A stretch of DNA of 43,628 bases, from NCBI GenBank assembly GCA_937969105.1, contig CALBUZ010000003.1, positions 1 to 43,628 on the forward strand, given 5' to 3'. The number at the start of each line of letters is the position of its first letter. The first letter of the stretch is position 1. The notes below the pieces were generated by a model. That model did no database searches, was not told the DNA's origin, and saw only the letters and a program-made list of their open reading frames with translations. Position numbers and translations under genes: made by a program. Of this stretch, positions 15,731 through 24,175 are shown one piece after another. The stretch is from an uncultured Collinsella sp. Lineage in GTDB: Bacteria > Actinomycetota > Coriobacteriia > Coriobacteriales > Coriobacteriaceae.

Positions 15731-16456
15731 TTACTTAAGGTAGCCGTCGGCACGGAGCTTTTTGAGATCCGAATCCTTGACCTCGCAACCGGCAGGCAGC
15801 ACCATAAACACGCGATCGCCCACCTCTTTGACGGTGGCACCCAGGCCGCAGGCAAAGCCGTAAGAGAAGTCCAGGACGCGCTTGGCGACCTCGGTACGAA
15901 CGCCCACAAAAATCAGCGCGACAGGCTGCTTGGTGCGCACGCGGCGCACGACGGTCTCCACGTCGTCATAGCTCTCGGGGCGCAGGACATAAGCCGGCAG
16001 CTGCGGCGTAGCGTTGATGATGTTGCTCGCATACGCCGAGGCATCGCTCGGTGAGGGAGCGGGTGCGGGGGCAGCAGCGCGGGCACGCGTGCTCTCGGCG
16101 TAGCTCGACGGCGTGTCGTAGGCACCGGGACGATAACCGCCCGCAACCGTCTCCTGCGAGCGCGATGGCGGGTTGTAGGTCGTAGCGTGGCGAGAATCGT
16201 CGCCGACCAGCTGACCGGAGCGCGTGTACACGGCCACCGACTCGGCCTCGCCGCGGCGCGTCTGACCCAACAGGCCGTTGCTCGGCTCATCCTGGGTGTA
16301 GAAGCCCTCGCCCGAGGCACCGCTGTAACCGTTGTTCTGGTAGCCGTCGTCATAGCCGTCATCGTAGCCGTAGTCGTCGTCCTGACCATAACCCTGGTCG
16401 TAACCCTGCTGGCCGCCCAGGTGCATCTTATTTTTAATCTCGTCAAGGAAGCCCAT
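15731..16456 (-). CDS. sepF: Cell division protein SepF
   Basis: 241 aa cytoplasmic membrane anchor for FtsZ rings. The N-terminal amphipathic helix MGFLDEIKNKM is followed by a Tyr/Gly/Asp-rich tandem linker (about 18-45), more disordered sequence to ~145 and the conserved SepF domain (about 150-235: VLRPESYDDVETVVRRV, KQPVALIFVGV, LDFSYGFACGLGATVKEVGDRVFMVLP broken here by family loops). The start at 16456 has GAGAGGAC 7 bases upstream; the open frame to 16507 has no such site. The linker is longer and more tyrosine-rich than usual. It stands between yggS and yggT, the standard order. Confidence 0.95.
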   Translation of the reverse strand: MGFLDEIKNKMHLGGQQGYDQGYGQDDDYGYDDGYDDGYQNNGYSGASGEGFYTQDEPSNGLLGQTRRGEAESVAVYTRSGQLVGDDSRHATTYNPPSRSQETVAGGYRPGAYDTPSSYAESTRARAAAPAPAPSPSDASAYASNIINATPQLPAYVLRPESYDDVETVVRRVRTKQPVALIFVGVRTEVAKRVLDFSYGFACGLGATVKEVGDRVFMVLPAGCEVKDSDLKKLRADGYLK

Positions 16457-16516
16457 GGTTGTGTCCTCTCGCGGTTTAGTGCAGGCGCTCTGATAATCAG
16501 TGCGCACTTCAGAGCC

Positions 16517-17254
16517 TTATTTTACTGCAAACTCCGGGCTAAATACTACCCTGCCCAGGCGAACGAGCGTAGAGCCTTCCTCAAGGGCAGGCTCAAAGTC
16601 CTCGCTCATGCCGCAGGAAAGTTCGGGCAGGCTCAGGTCGGAGTGCGTCGCCTCAAGCTCATCCCTTAGCTCGCGAAGTCCGGCAAAAGTGCGGCGCGCC
16701 ACATCCTTATTCCCCCGGGGTGCCATAGTCATAAGGCCCTGCACACAAATTCCCTCAAGCTCCGCAAGCTCACCTGCGGCGTCTCGAACCTCGTCGGGCG
16801 AAAAGCCGCCCTTTGACTCCTCGCCGCTCACATTGACCTCGAGCAGCACGCGCTGGGGGCCGGAGAGCTCGCCCGCCTCAATCTTGCGGACCGCACGGCT
16901 CGAGATGGCCTGAGCCAAATGCAGCGATCCCACCGAATGAATCAGCTCGGCCGAGCCCAGAACCGCATTGATCTTGTTGGTCTGCAGGTTGCCGATCATA
17001 TCGAAGCGCACCTCGGGTAGCTCCGGATGCTCCGCGAGGCCTGCAAGCTTGCGAACGAGCTCCTGCGGGCGGTTCTCGGCAAAATGGCGATACCCCGCCT
17101 GGATAGCGGCAACGGTCTCATCGACGCCAACGGTCTTGGAGACGGCAATTAGGCGCGCGGCATCGTGGGGACGGCCCGCGCGATCGAGCGCTGCATAAAA
17201 GCGTTCGAGAATCTGCTCGCGGCGAGCGCGTATCAAGTCCAAATAGTTATCCAT
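16517..17254 (-). CDS. YggS/PLPBP family pyridoxal phosphate homeostasis protein
   Basis: 245 aa single-domain TIM-barrel PLP-binding protein that maintains PLP balance and affects amino acid and keto acid pools. The PLP lysine is in LIAVSKTV (Lys40). Other family blocks are FAENRPQEL near 68, FDMIGNLQTNKI near 94 (HxIGxLQxNK in most members), SCGMSEDFEPAL near 216 and RLGRVVF near the end. The start at 17254 has GGAGG upstream. It heads the sepF-yggT-divIVA group and would normally follow pgeF, but here the pst-phoU operon lies between. Confidence 0.94.
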   Translation of the reverse strand: MDNYLDLIRARREQILERFYAALDRAGRPHDAARLIAVSKTVGVDETVAAIQAGYRHFAENRPQELVRKLAGLAEHPELPEVRFDMIGNLQTNKINAVLGSAELIHSVGSLHLAQAISSRAVRKIEAGELSGPQRVLLEVNVSGEESKGGFSPDEVRDAAGELAELEGICVQGLMTMAPRGNKDVARRTFAGLRELRDELEATHSDLSLPELSCGMSEDFEPALEEGSTLVRLGRVVFSPEFAVK

Positions 17255-17304
17255 TGCCAATCGCCTCCGCTGACAGCCAAACAAGTAGTCCCATGCTAAC
17301 GCAA

Positions 17305-17336
17305 GAGCGCGGCCTCACATGTGCAAGGCCGCGCTC
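17305..17336 (-). terminator. Hairpin between phoU and yggS
   Basis: A perfect 10-base stem, GAGCGCGGCC with its complement, and a 12-base loop lie 36 bases after the phoU stop. There is no T-run on the minus strand, so it is at best a weak terminator of the pst operon. Confidence 0.5.
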
Positions 17337-17372
17337 ACTTAGGTATTTACAATCTTTCGACGAACGGGGCCC

Positions 17373-18230
17373 CTACTCCTCGTCGTCCTCGGCGTCGTCC
17401 TCGTCCTCAAGGTGCTCAAGCAAATAGCGAAGGCCTTCGCTTACCTCGTTAGCAGGCACCTTGGCAACATAGCCCGCATCCACGGCGGGCCTCATGATGA
17501 CACCCTCGCCCGAAGGCACGCGCATGCTCTCAAGCTCATCCTCGTCCGTATGGGCGATATCGCCAGCAGTCATGCGCTGTCCGGTCAAAAGGAAGGTCAG
17601 ACGGCAGGCAGCATCGATGGAAATCGAGGCGATACGATCGAGGTAGCGCGAAACCATAATGGCGCGGCGCAGATCGTCATAGTTGCTGTCGTCGTCCATA
17701 AAATCGCCCGTATCCATGCGGTTAAAGATGCGGAAGAACTTCTCGTACGCCGCATGCACCGGCTCGTCCTCGACGGCCAGGTTGCAGATGATGGACATGT
17801 CGTTGGTGACGAGCGCAGAAAGTGACGAACCCAGCACCTGGTAAACAGCCTCGGCCTCGGCCTCAACCGTACCGACGAGTTCTTGGGGCAGCGAGATGTC
17901 GGCCTTGACCATGTGACGCGTGGCGCGGCAGACCTGGCGAACCTTATCGGTTATGCGCTGCAGGTTAAAGTCGACGTAGATGATTGTCTGCAGCAAGCGG
18001 AAGTCGGAGGCGACCGGCGACTGCGTAGCGATCAGGTTGTAGCACACGGCCTCCAAGTTGGCGCAGCGCGCATCGATCGAGAGCGTGCGCTTCTTGGTCT
18101 TGGTGGCGAGCTTGCGGTCATCGGTCACATAGGCCTTCACGGCGTCGTGAAGCGCCAGGTCTACAGCCTCGTAGATGCTCAACATCTCGTGACGGGCCTC
18201 GATGAGCTGACGGGAAAACAGTTTGCGCAT
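17373..18230 (-). CDS. phoU: Phosphate signalling protein PhoU
   Basis: 285 aa helical protein that links the Pst transporter to phosphate signalling; usually ~220 aa. Here it has a C-terminal extension of about 60 residues ending in an acidic tail. Two PhoU repeats are visible. The first has the metal-motif region NLQRITDKVRQV near 90, close to the family E/DxxxD. In the second the equivalent region reads YLDRIASISID near 196, where the usual Asp-His of RIGDHA is Ser-Ile. Last gene of the pst operon, 92 bases after pstB. A sensor/regulator pair (PhoR/PhoP) is not in the window. Confidence 0.93.
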   Translation of the reverse strand: MRKLFSRQLIEARHEMLSIYEAVDLALHDAVKAYVTDDRKLATKTKKRTLSIDARCANLEAVCYNLIATQSPVASDFRLLQTIIYVDFNLQRITDKVRQVCRATRHMVKADISLPQELVGTVEAEAEAVYQVLGSSLSALVTNDMSIICNLAVEDEPVHAAYEKFFRIFNRMDTGDFMDDDSNYDDLRRAIMVSRYLDRIASISIDAACRLTFLLTGQRMTAGDIAHTDEDELESMRVPSGEGVIMRPAVDAGYVAKVPANEVSEGLRYLLEHLEDEDDAEDDEE

Positions 18231-18322
18231 GGTTCACTCCAATCAGTTGGGTGCGGTCATGCCGCCCGCACAGTGAATACGCACCGGACCAGGTCCGATC
18301 GGCTTGGGACTAGTCGCACCGA

Positions 18323-19126
<804 letters not shown>

Positions 19127-19138
19127 GGGACTCCTTAA

Positions 19139-20044
19139 CTAGCGGCGTTTGCGCGACAGATAGCGCGCAAACAGGTTGAAGGCCAGAATAATCGCCATCA
19201 GCAAAAGCGCGGTGCCATAGGCTGCGTTCATGTTGATGCCGTCGTTGGCAAGCAGGTACAGGTGGACCGTCATGGGGCGGCCGGAATCGAGTGGCGAGAT
19301 AGGCAGGTTGATGGCCTGACCCATGGTGTAGAGCACCACCGCAGTCTCGCCGATGGCGCGGCCGATGGCAAGCACGATGCCGGTGGCGATGCGGCCAAAA
19401 GCCGAAGGAAGCACGATCTTGGAGACGACCTGCCACTTGGTGGCGCCCAGGCCATATGCGCCCCAACGGATATAGCGCGGAACGGCGCGGATTGCCTCCT
19501 CGGTGGTGCGCATGACGATAGGCAGCATCAGAAGCGCCAGCGCCAGCGCGGCCGAAACCATCGAAAGGCCCAGGCCCATGGCCTCGACAAACAAGGCGTA
19601 GCCAAAGAGGCCCATAACAATGGAGGGCACCGAGGCCAGGGCATCGGCAGCATAGCGAATGATGTCGACAATCTTGCCCTGCTTGGCGTATTCGGCCAGA
19701 TAGACCGCAGCCAGGACGGCAACCGGCGTGCAGATGAGCATGGCGAGCGCCGTCACGTAGATGGTCGAGACGATCGTGGGCCAAATGCCGCCCTCGGCGT
19801 TGACGCCCTGCGGCCAGCCGAAGATAAAGTCGAGCGAGATATGCGGCAGGCCGTTGATGACCACGTAGGCGATGATGGCGATCAGCACCAGCGTGGTGAT
19901 ATAGGCCGCGGCGCGAAACACGCCGAGCATGATCTTGTTGGACAGATCCTTGTTGATGCGGCCCTTCTTGCCATGGGAAAGGGCACGCTTGATGCGCTCA
20001 CGCGACGAGGTCGTATCGACCGTCGTGTCAACGGAATCGGACAT
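19139..20044 (-). CDS. pstA: Phosphate ABC transporter permease PstA
   Basis: 301 aa inner-membrane permease with about six helices after a polar ~40-residue N-terminus. The ABC-permease EAA-type loop reads YGLGATKWQVVSKIVLPSAF, broken here to fit: AYGLGATKWQV then IVLPSAF near 205, followed by AIGRAIGETAVVL. It starts at 20044, only 3 bases after the pstC stop, so translation is likely coupled. Works with PstC, PstB and the lipoprotein PstS. Confidence 0.95.
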   Translation of the reverse strand: MSDSVDTTVDTTSSRERIKRALSHGKKGRINKDLSNKIMLGVFRAAAYITTLVLIAIIAYVVINGLPHISLDFIFGWPQGVNAEGGIWPTIVSTIYVTALAMLICTPVAVLAAVYLAEYAKQGKIVDIIRYAADALASVPSIVMGLFGYALFVEAMGLGLSMVSAALALALLMLPIVMRTTEEAIRAVPRYIRWGAYGLGATKWQVVSKIVLPSAFGRIATGIVLAIGRAIGETAVVLYTMGQAINLPISPLDSGRPMTVHLYLLANDGINMNAAYGTALLLMAIILAFNLFARYLSRKRR

Positions 20045-20047
20045 AGC

Positions 20048-20980
20048 CTACCCCCTCTTCTTGGAAATCAGACGGACGATACCCACCAGTGCAGCGGAGA
20101 TGATAAACAGGACCACGCCCATGCCGAACAGAGCCGAGCGGTGCAGGCCCGAGGAATAACTCATGTCGAGCGCAATCTGACTCGTGAGCGTCGAGATGGG
20201 GCTCGAGATGCTATCCGGAATGACCGGGGCGTTGCCCACGACCATCAGCACGGCCATGGTCTCACCGATGGCACGCCCCATACCCAAGACAATCGCATCG
20301 ACAATGCCCAGCTTGGCTGCAGGAAGCACGACCTTGTAGATGGTCTGCCACTTGGTGGCACCCATGGCATAGGACGCCTCGCGAATGCCCATGGGAATGG
20401 AATTGAGGGCATCTATGGTGAGCGTGGTGATGGTAGGGACGATCATGATGGCGAGCACGAACCACGCCGTCAGTGCGCCAAATCCAAGGCCGCCGGTCAG
20501 CTGGGCGATAAACGGGCGGATGATGATCATGCCGAAGAAGCCGTAGATGATGGAGGGGATGCCCGCCAGCAGGTCGACAGCGGGGCTAATGAGCCTGCGC
20601 ACGCGCTTGCTGGCGATCTCGACCAGATACACGGCTGTGCCCACACCCAACGGCACGCCCATGGCAAGGGCACCGACCGTCACCAGGCCAGAGCCCGCCA
20701 GCAGCGACATGATGCCGTAGTGACCCTCAGAGGGCGCCCACGTAAAGCTAAAGAAGTCCACCAGACCGATGTCGGTAAAGACCGGCAGCGCCGAGTACGT
20801 GGTAAAGACAAAAATCAGGATGACGGTGACGACCGCCAAGAACGCGCAGGCAAAGAAAATCCACTGCAGCGCCTTCTCCTTAAGATAGGTGCTGCGTGAC
20901 ACCAACGCCAACTCACGCTTTTTGGGCACCTGCGCCTCATGCTCAATCTGGGAGGTTTCCTGTGCTTCCACGCTACTCAC
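20048..20980 (-). CDS. pstC: Phosphate ABC transporter permease PstC
   Basis: 310 aa inner-membrane permease with about six helices. The first helix is around 40-62. The EAA loop includes YAMGATKWQTIYKVVLP near 212 and the next helix holds MGRAIGETMAVLMV near 240. It starts at a GTG at 20980, inside the end of pstS (8-base overlap), and ends 3 bases before pstA. Translational coupling across pstS-pstC-pstA is therefore likely. Confidence 0.95.
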   Translation of the reverse strand: MSSVEAQETSQIEHEAQVPKKRELALVSRSTYLKEKALQWIFFACAFLAVVTVILIFVFTTYSALPVFTDIGLVDFFSFTWAPSEGHYGIMSLLAGSGLVTVGALAMGVPLGVGTAVYLVEIASKRVRRLISPAVDLLAGIPSIIYGFFGMIIIRPFIAQLTGGLGFGALTAWFVLAIMIVPTITTLTIDALNSIPMGIREASYAMGATKWQTIYKVVLPAAKLGIVDAIVLGMGRAIGETMAVLMVVGNAPVIPDSISSPISTLTSQIALDMSYSSGLHRSALFGMGVVLFIISAALVGIVRLISKKRG

Positions 20981-21809
20981 TCCCCTTTCCGTCGTTGGTG
21001 ACGGGAATAAAGCCCGCCTCGCGAATCTGCTTGTCCATCTTTTCGGACGTCACATAGTCAATGTAGTCCTGCGCCTGCTGCGAAGGCGTACCCTTCACAA
21101 AGAAGTAAAGGTCACGCGAGATGGGATAGCCGCCGCTTGCGACCGTCTTCTCGGATGCCTCGACATGGTTGACCGAAACGGCCTTAACCGAGGTCTTGGC
21201 ATTGAGGCTCTCGACAAAACCCAGCGAGATGTAGCCAATGGCGCCACGCGAGCGGGACACGACATCGCGTACCTGGCCCGTGCCCGAAAGAACAGCCGAG
21301 CGGCGATCGAACGGCGTGCCGTCCATCACGATAGTGCGGAAGGCCTCGCGCGTACCGGACGCCTCGTCGCGGTTGATAACCTGAATCTTCAGGTCCTCTC
21401 CGCCGACTTCTTTCCAGTTGGTGATCTTGCCGGCGTAAATATCGCGGAGCTGCTCGGTCGAGAGATTGTCGACCGGGTTGTCGTCGTTCACGATGACTGC
21501 AATGCCGTCGTGCGCGATAACGATAGGCGTCAGACCCAGGTCTTGCTCATCGGCGTTGAGGCCACGAGAGGAGCTGGCGATGTCGGCGGTGCCGGCGCTA
21601 ACAGCTTCGATGCCAGCAGATGAGCCAAGGCCGGAGACGAGCACGTCGATGCCGGTCTCCTCTTTAAAGCCCTCGGCGGCAATCTCGGCAATGGGAAGGC
21701 ACGTCGTAGAGCCGGCAACGGTAATAGAAGTCGTAGAAGATCCCGAGGAGCAGGCGCACAGCGTGAGCGTGAGCACTGCCGCACTCAGGACCGATGCGAT
21801 CTTTCTCAT
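20973..21809 (-). CDS. pstS: Phosphate-binding lipoprotein PstS
   Basis: 278 aa extracytoplasmic phosphate-binding protein anchored by a lipid. The signal peptide has a basic start (MRK), a hydrophobic stretch and a lipobox-like LCAC with Cys20 as the probable lipidated residue; the -2 Cys is unusual. The mature part is a PBP-like fold with phosphate-contacting segments AGSTTCLPIAE near 32, SSRGLNADE near 79 and NRDEASGTREAF near 146. The start at 21809 overlaps the pgeF stop as ATGA, so pgeF and pstS are translationally linked. A longer frame to 22001 overlaps pgeF and is rejected. Confidence 0.95.
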   Translation of the reverse strand: MRKIASVLSAAVLTLTLCACSSGSSTTSITVAGSTTCLPIAEIAAEGFKEETGIDVLVSGLGSSAGIEAVSAGTADIASSSRGLNADEQDLGLTPIVIAHDGIAVIVNDDNPVDNLSTEQLRDIYAGKITNWKEVGGEDLKIQVINRDEASGTREAFRTIVMDGTPFDRRSAVLSGTGQVRDVVSRSRGAIGYISLGFVESLNAKTSVKAVSVNHVEASEKTVASGGYPISRDLYFFVKGTPSQQAQDYIDYVTSEKMDKQIREAGFIPVTNDGKGSE

Positions 21810-22606
21810 AGCATCACGCCGATCGCAGCATGGCGCCCACAGGTGCCGCCCTCGTTGCGATAGGAATAAAAGCGGTCGTTCTGACGCACGGTGGAAAGTT
21901 TGGTGTCCACAATGCCATTCACATCGACACCGGCATCCACCAGCGCCTCGCGAATGGCGGCGGAAAGATCGAGCATACGGGAAGCGGTAGCATCGATGCA
22001 CGTGAACTCGGCGGCAAAGCGATCCATAAGTTCTTGGGACACCTCATACTCGTCGCCCAGGATATGGGGCCCAATATAGGCAGAAATGTCCTCCGGCGTG
22101 CAGTCAGCCGCCTCGCAGAGTGCTTGGCTGGCCTTGGCGGAAATGCGCGCAATCGTGCCCTTCCAGCCAGAATGCACCACGGCAAAGCCGTTGGGAGCCA
22201 CCAACACCACGGGAACGCAGTCGGCAAAGCAGAGCAGCACGGGTACCTCATGGGCCGTACAGACGATGGCATCGCAGCCCTCGGCAATCTGCTCGCGAAT
22301 GTTCTCAAGATCATCGGCGCCGTTCGAGGTCACCGTCACGACATGGTCACCATGTACTTGATTGGGCACGAGCAGATTATGCTCGCGCTCGGCGGCGCCC
22401 ATGGCCTCGAGTACGCGGCGACGATTTTCTTGAACGGCAAAGGGGTCATCGCCTACATGCGAGCCCAGATTGAGCGAGGAGTACGCGTCTTCGGAAACGC
22501 CACCGGTGCGCTCGGTAAAGGCAAAGCGAACATCGTGCGTCGCGCCCTCTACCAACGTAACTCCATCATGGTCGACACGCGAAACGTTGTCCGCACGTGC
22601 TGCCAT
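21806..22606 (-). CDS. pgeF: Peptidoglycan editing factor PgeF (laccase-domain/YlmD family)
   Basis: 266 aa Zn-dependent protein of the YfiH/YlmD multicopper-polyphenol-oxidase-like family. Members act on purine nucleosides and keep wrong residues out of UDP-MurNAc-peptides. The three zinc ligands are visible: His85 in NQVHGDHV, Cys130 in FADCVPVV and His145 in VVHSGWKG. The start at 22606 has AGGAGG 8 bases upstream; a longer open frame to 22768 is rejected. It overlaps pstS by ATGA and so is the first gene of the phosphate operon, rather than standing with yggS-sepF as in many Gram-positive genomes. Confidence 0.93.
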   Translation of the reverse strand: MAARADNVSRVDHDGVTLVEGATHDVRFAFTERTGGVSEDAYSSLNLGSHVGDDPFAVQENRRRVLEAMGAAEREHNLLVPNQVHGDHVVTVTSNGADDLENIREQIAEGCDAIVCTAHEVPVLLCFADCVPVVLVAPNGFAVVHSGWKGTIARISAKASQALCEAADCTPEDISAYIGPHILGDEYEVSQELMDRFAAEFTCIDATASRMLDLSAAIREALVDAGVDVNGIVDTKLSTVRQNDRFYSYRNEGGTCGRHAAIGVML

Positions 22607-22709
22607 ACTAAAGCCTCCTAATAACACAAGTATCGCGGCGACGCCGCAGCAGTCCGTGTCATACGGCTGCCATACTTCATCAAAAGGATACCCGCAGCGG
22701 TAGGGACCA

Positions 22710-22731
22710 AACGTAAAGGGAACGTAAGGAG
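22710..22731 (-). promoter_or_regulatory. Candidate PhoP-type direct repeat before pgeF-pst
   Basis: Two direct 11-base units, AACGTAAAGGG and AACGTAAGGAG on the plus strand, lie side by side 104-125 bases before the pgeF start. Tandem 11-base repeats are the usual layout of PhoB/PhoP boxes at phosphate-starvation promoters. A TATCCT at minus-strand position near 22686 is a possible -10 downstream of them. The repeat is seen directly; its factor is inferred from the operon. Confidence 0.45.
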
Positions 22732-22766
22732 ATTGGAGGCTTTCGTTTACAAAGACGAAACACAAC

Positions 22767-22796
22767 AAAAAAGGGTGCGCCCAATCGGACGCACCC
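22767..22796 (-). terminator. Intrinsic terminator of ftsZ
   Basis: On the minus strand GGGTGCG pairs with CGCACCC (22796-22773) and is followed by TTTTTT. It lies 26 bases after the ftsZ stop and separates ftsZ from pgeF-pst. Confidence 0.9.
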
Positions 22797-22821
22797 CATG
22801 CAGGTCGTTGAGAAAAACGAA

Positions 22822-23976
22822 CTAGAAGCTACCACGCTTGAGGAAATCGGGAAGCTCAAACTGATCGTTGCCAAAGTTGGGCAGCTCGGTACCACCGACG
22901 TTGCGAGTCGGGGCAGCCTGAGCAGGGCTGGTAGCCGGAGCAGTGCGCTGCGGCTCAGTAGAAGCAGCAGCCTTGCTCTGGGACTGCTGGGCAGCGAAGA
23001 GCTCGTCCTGACGGTTGACGTTGGAGTCGGAGAAGCCCGTAGCGATAACGGTGATGCGCACCTGATCGCCCAGGGACTCGTCAACAACGGTACCGAAGAT
23101 GATGTTGGCCTCGGGGTCGACGGCATTGGCGACAACGTCGGCGGCGTCGCTGATCTCCTGGATGCCCAGATCCTTGGAGCCGGCGATGGAAAGCAGGACG
23201 CGCGTGGCGCCATCGATGGAGCTCTCGAGCAGCGGGCTGGAGATGGCCTGCTGGGCAGCGTCGACGGCACGGGTGTCCCCAGAAGCGGTACCGATACCCA
23301 TCATGGCGGTACCGGCCTGCTTCATGATGGTCTTAACATCGGCGAAGTCCAGGTTGATGATACCCGGGACGGTGATGAGGTCGGTGATGCCCTGGGTGCC
23401 CTGGGAAAGGACGCCATCGGCAATTGCGAAGGCCTCGAGCATCGTGGTCTTCTTCTCGGCGATGTCGAGCAGCTTGTCGTTAGGGATAACGATCATGGTG
23501 TCGACGCAATCGGAGAGAGTCTTGATGCCCTCCTCGGCGCTCTTCTTGCGCTTGCGACCCTCGAAGGTGAAGGGCTTGGTCACGACGGCGACGGTCAGCG
23601 CGCCAACCTCGTTCATTGCGATATCGGCAACGATGGGAGCGGCGCCGGTACCGGTACCACCGCCCTCGCCGCAGGTGATGAACACCATATCGGCGCCAGC
23701 GAGCGCCTCGGCGATATCGTCGCGGGACTCATCGGCAGCTTTGCGGCCAACCTCGGGGTTGGCGCCGGCGCCCAGGCCGCGGGTAAGGTCGGTGCCGATG
23801 TGCACCTTGATATCGGCATCAGAGATCGCGAGCGCCTGAGCATCGGTGTTGATGGCAACAAACTCGACGCCGCGGATGCCCTCTTCGATCATTCGATTGA
23901 CCGCGTTGGTACCGCCGCCGCCGACGCCGACCACCTTAATGACGGCAAGGTAGTTGTTGATCTCTGTCTCGTGCAT
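22822..23976 (-). CDS. ftsZ: Cell division protein FtsZ
   Basis: 384 aa tubulin-like GTPase that forms the Z-ring. GTP-binding [13 protein letters not shown] near 15-27, tubulin signature GGGTGTG at 105-111 and the T7 loop NLDFAD at 208-213 are intact. A disordered Gln/Ala/Pro linker of ~45 residues follows (about 325-370), and the conserved C-terminal tail is PDFLKRGSF. The start at 23976 has GGAGGA 6 bases upstream; the frame to 24006 is rejected. Terminators on both sides suggest it is a single-gene transcript. No ftsA lies nearby; SepF is the visible membrane tether. Confidence 0.98.
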   Translation of the reverse strand: MHETEINNYLAVIKVVGVGGGGTNAVNRMIEEGIRGVEFVAINTDAQALAISDADIKVHIGTDLTRGLGAGANPEVGRKAADESRDDIAEALAGADMVFITCGEGGGTGTGAAPIVADIAMNEVGALTVAVVTKPFTFEGRKRKKSAEEGIKTLSDCVDTMIVIPNDKLLDIAEKKTTMLEAFAIADGVLSQGTQGITDLITVPGIINLDFADVKTIMKQAGTAMMGIGTASGDTRAVDAAQQAISSPLLESSIDGATRVLLSIAGSKDLGIQEISDAADVVANAVDPEANIIFGTVVDESLGDQVRITVIATGFSDSNVNRQDELFAAQQSQSKAAASTEPQRTAPATSPAQAAPTRNVGGTELPNFGNDQFELPDFLKRGSF

Positions 23977-24032
23977 GTCGGTCCTCCGAACAAAGGTTAT
24001 AGCCATAGCATGGGTTGACCCCTGCGCACATT

Positions 24033-24115
24033 AACCTTCAGGTTGAAAGTAAATGCAAAGGTAAACCGTATTATGTTTGCACATTATGAGCGTTTCAGTC
24101 AAATAATTGACCGTG
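24033..24115 (-). promoter_or_regulatory. AT-rich ftsZ promoter region with an AACCT palindrome
   Basis: The 199-base ftsQ-ftsZ gap is AT-rich. On the minus strand TTGACT is followed by CATAAT and TAATAC elements between about 24112 and 24068; TAATAC has GAAACG 17 bases upstream. Downstream at 24033-24046 lies AACCTTCAGGTTGA, with perfect AACCT/AGGTT arms. The same core recurs upstream of mraZ at 38565-38578. Exact promoter choice is uncertain. Confidence 0.4.
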
Positions 24116-24133
24116 AAAACCAAACAAACCAGA

Positions 24134-24170
24134 TAAACGGCGTGGTATGGCCCCTCAACAAAGCCGTTTA
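24134..24170 (-). terminator. Hairpin ending the dcw transcript after ftsQ
   Basis: Perfect 8-base arms TAAACGGC/GCCGTTTA around a 21-base loop lie just after the ftsQ stop. A T-rich stretch (TCTGGTTTGTTTGGTTTT) follows on the minus strand, so a terminator is plausible. Confidence 0.5.
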
Positions 24171-24175
24171 GGATG

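Noticed and set aside
19262..20899. A 545-codon plus-strand frame across the pst genes
   Set aside because: Antisense to pstA and pstC, with shadow-frame composition.
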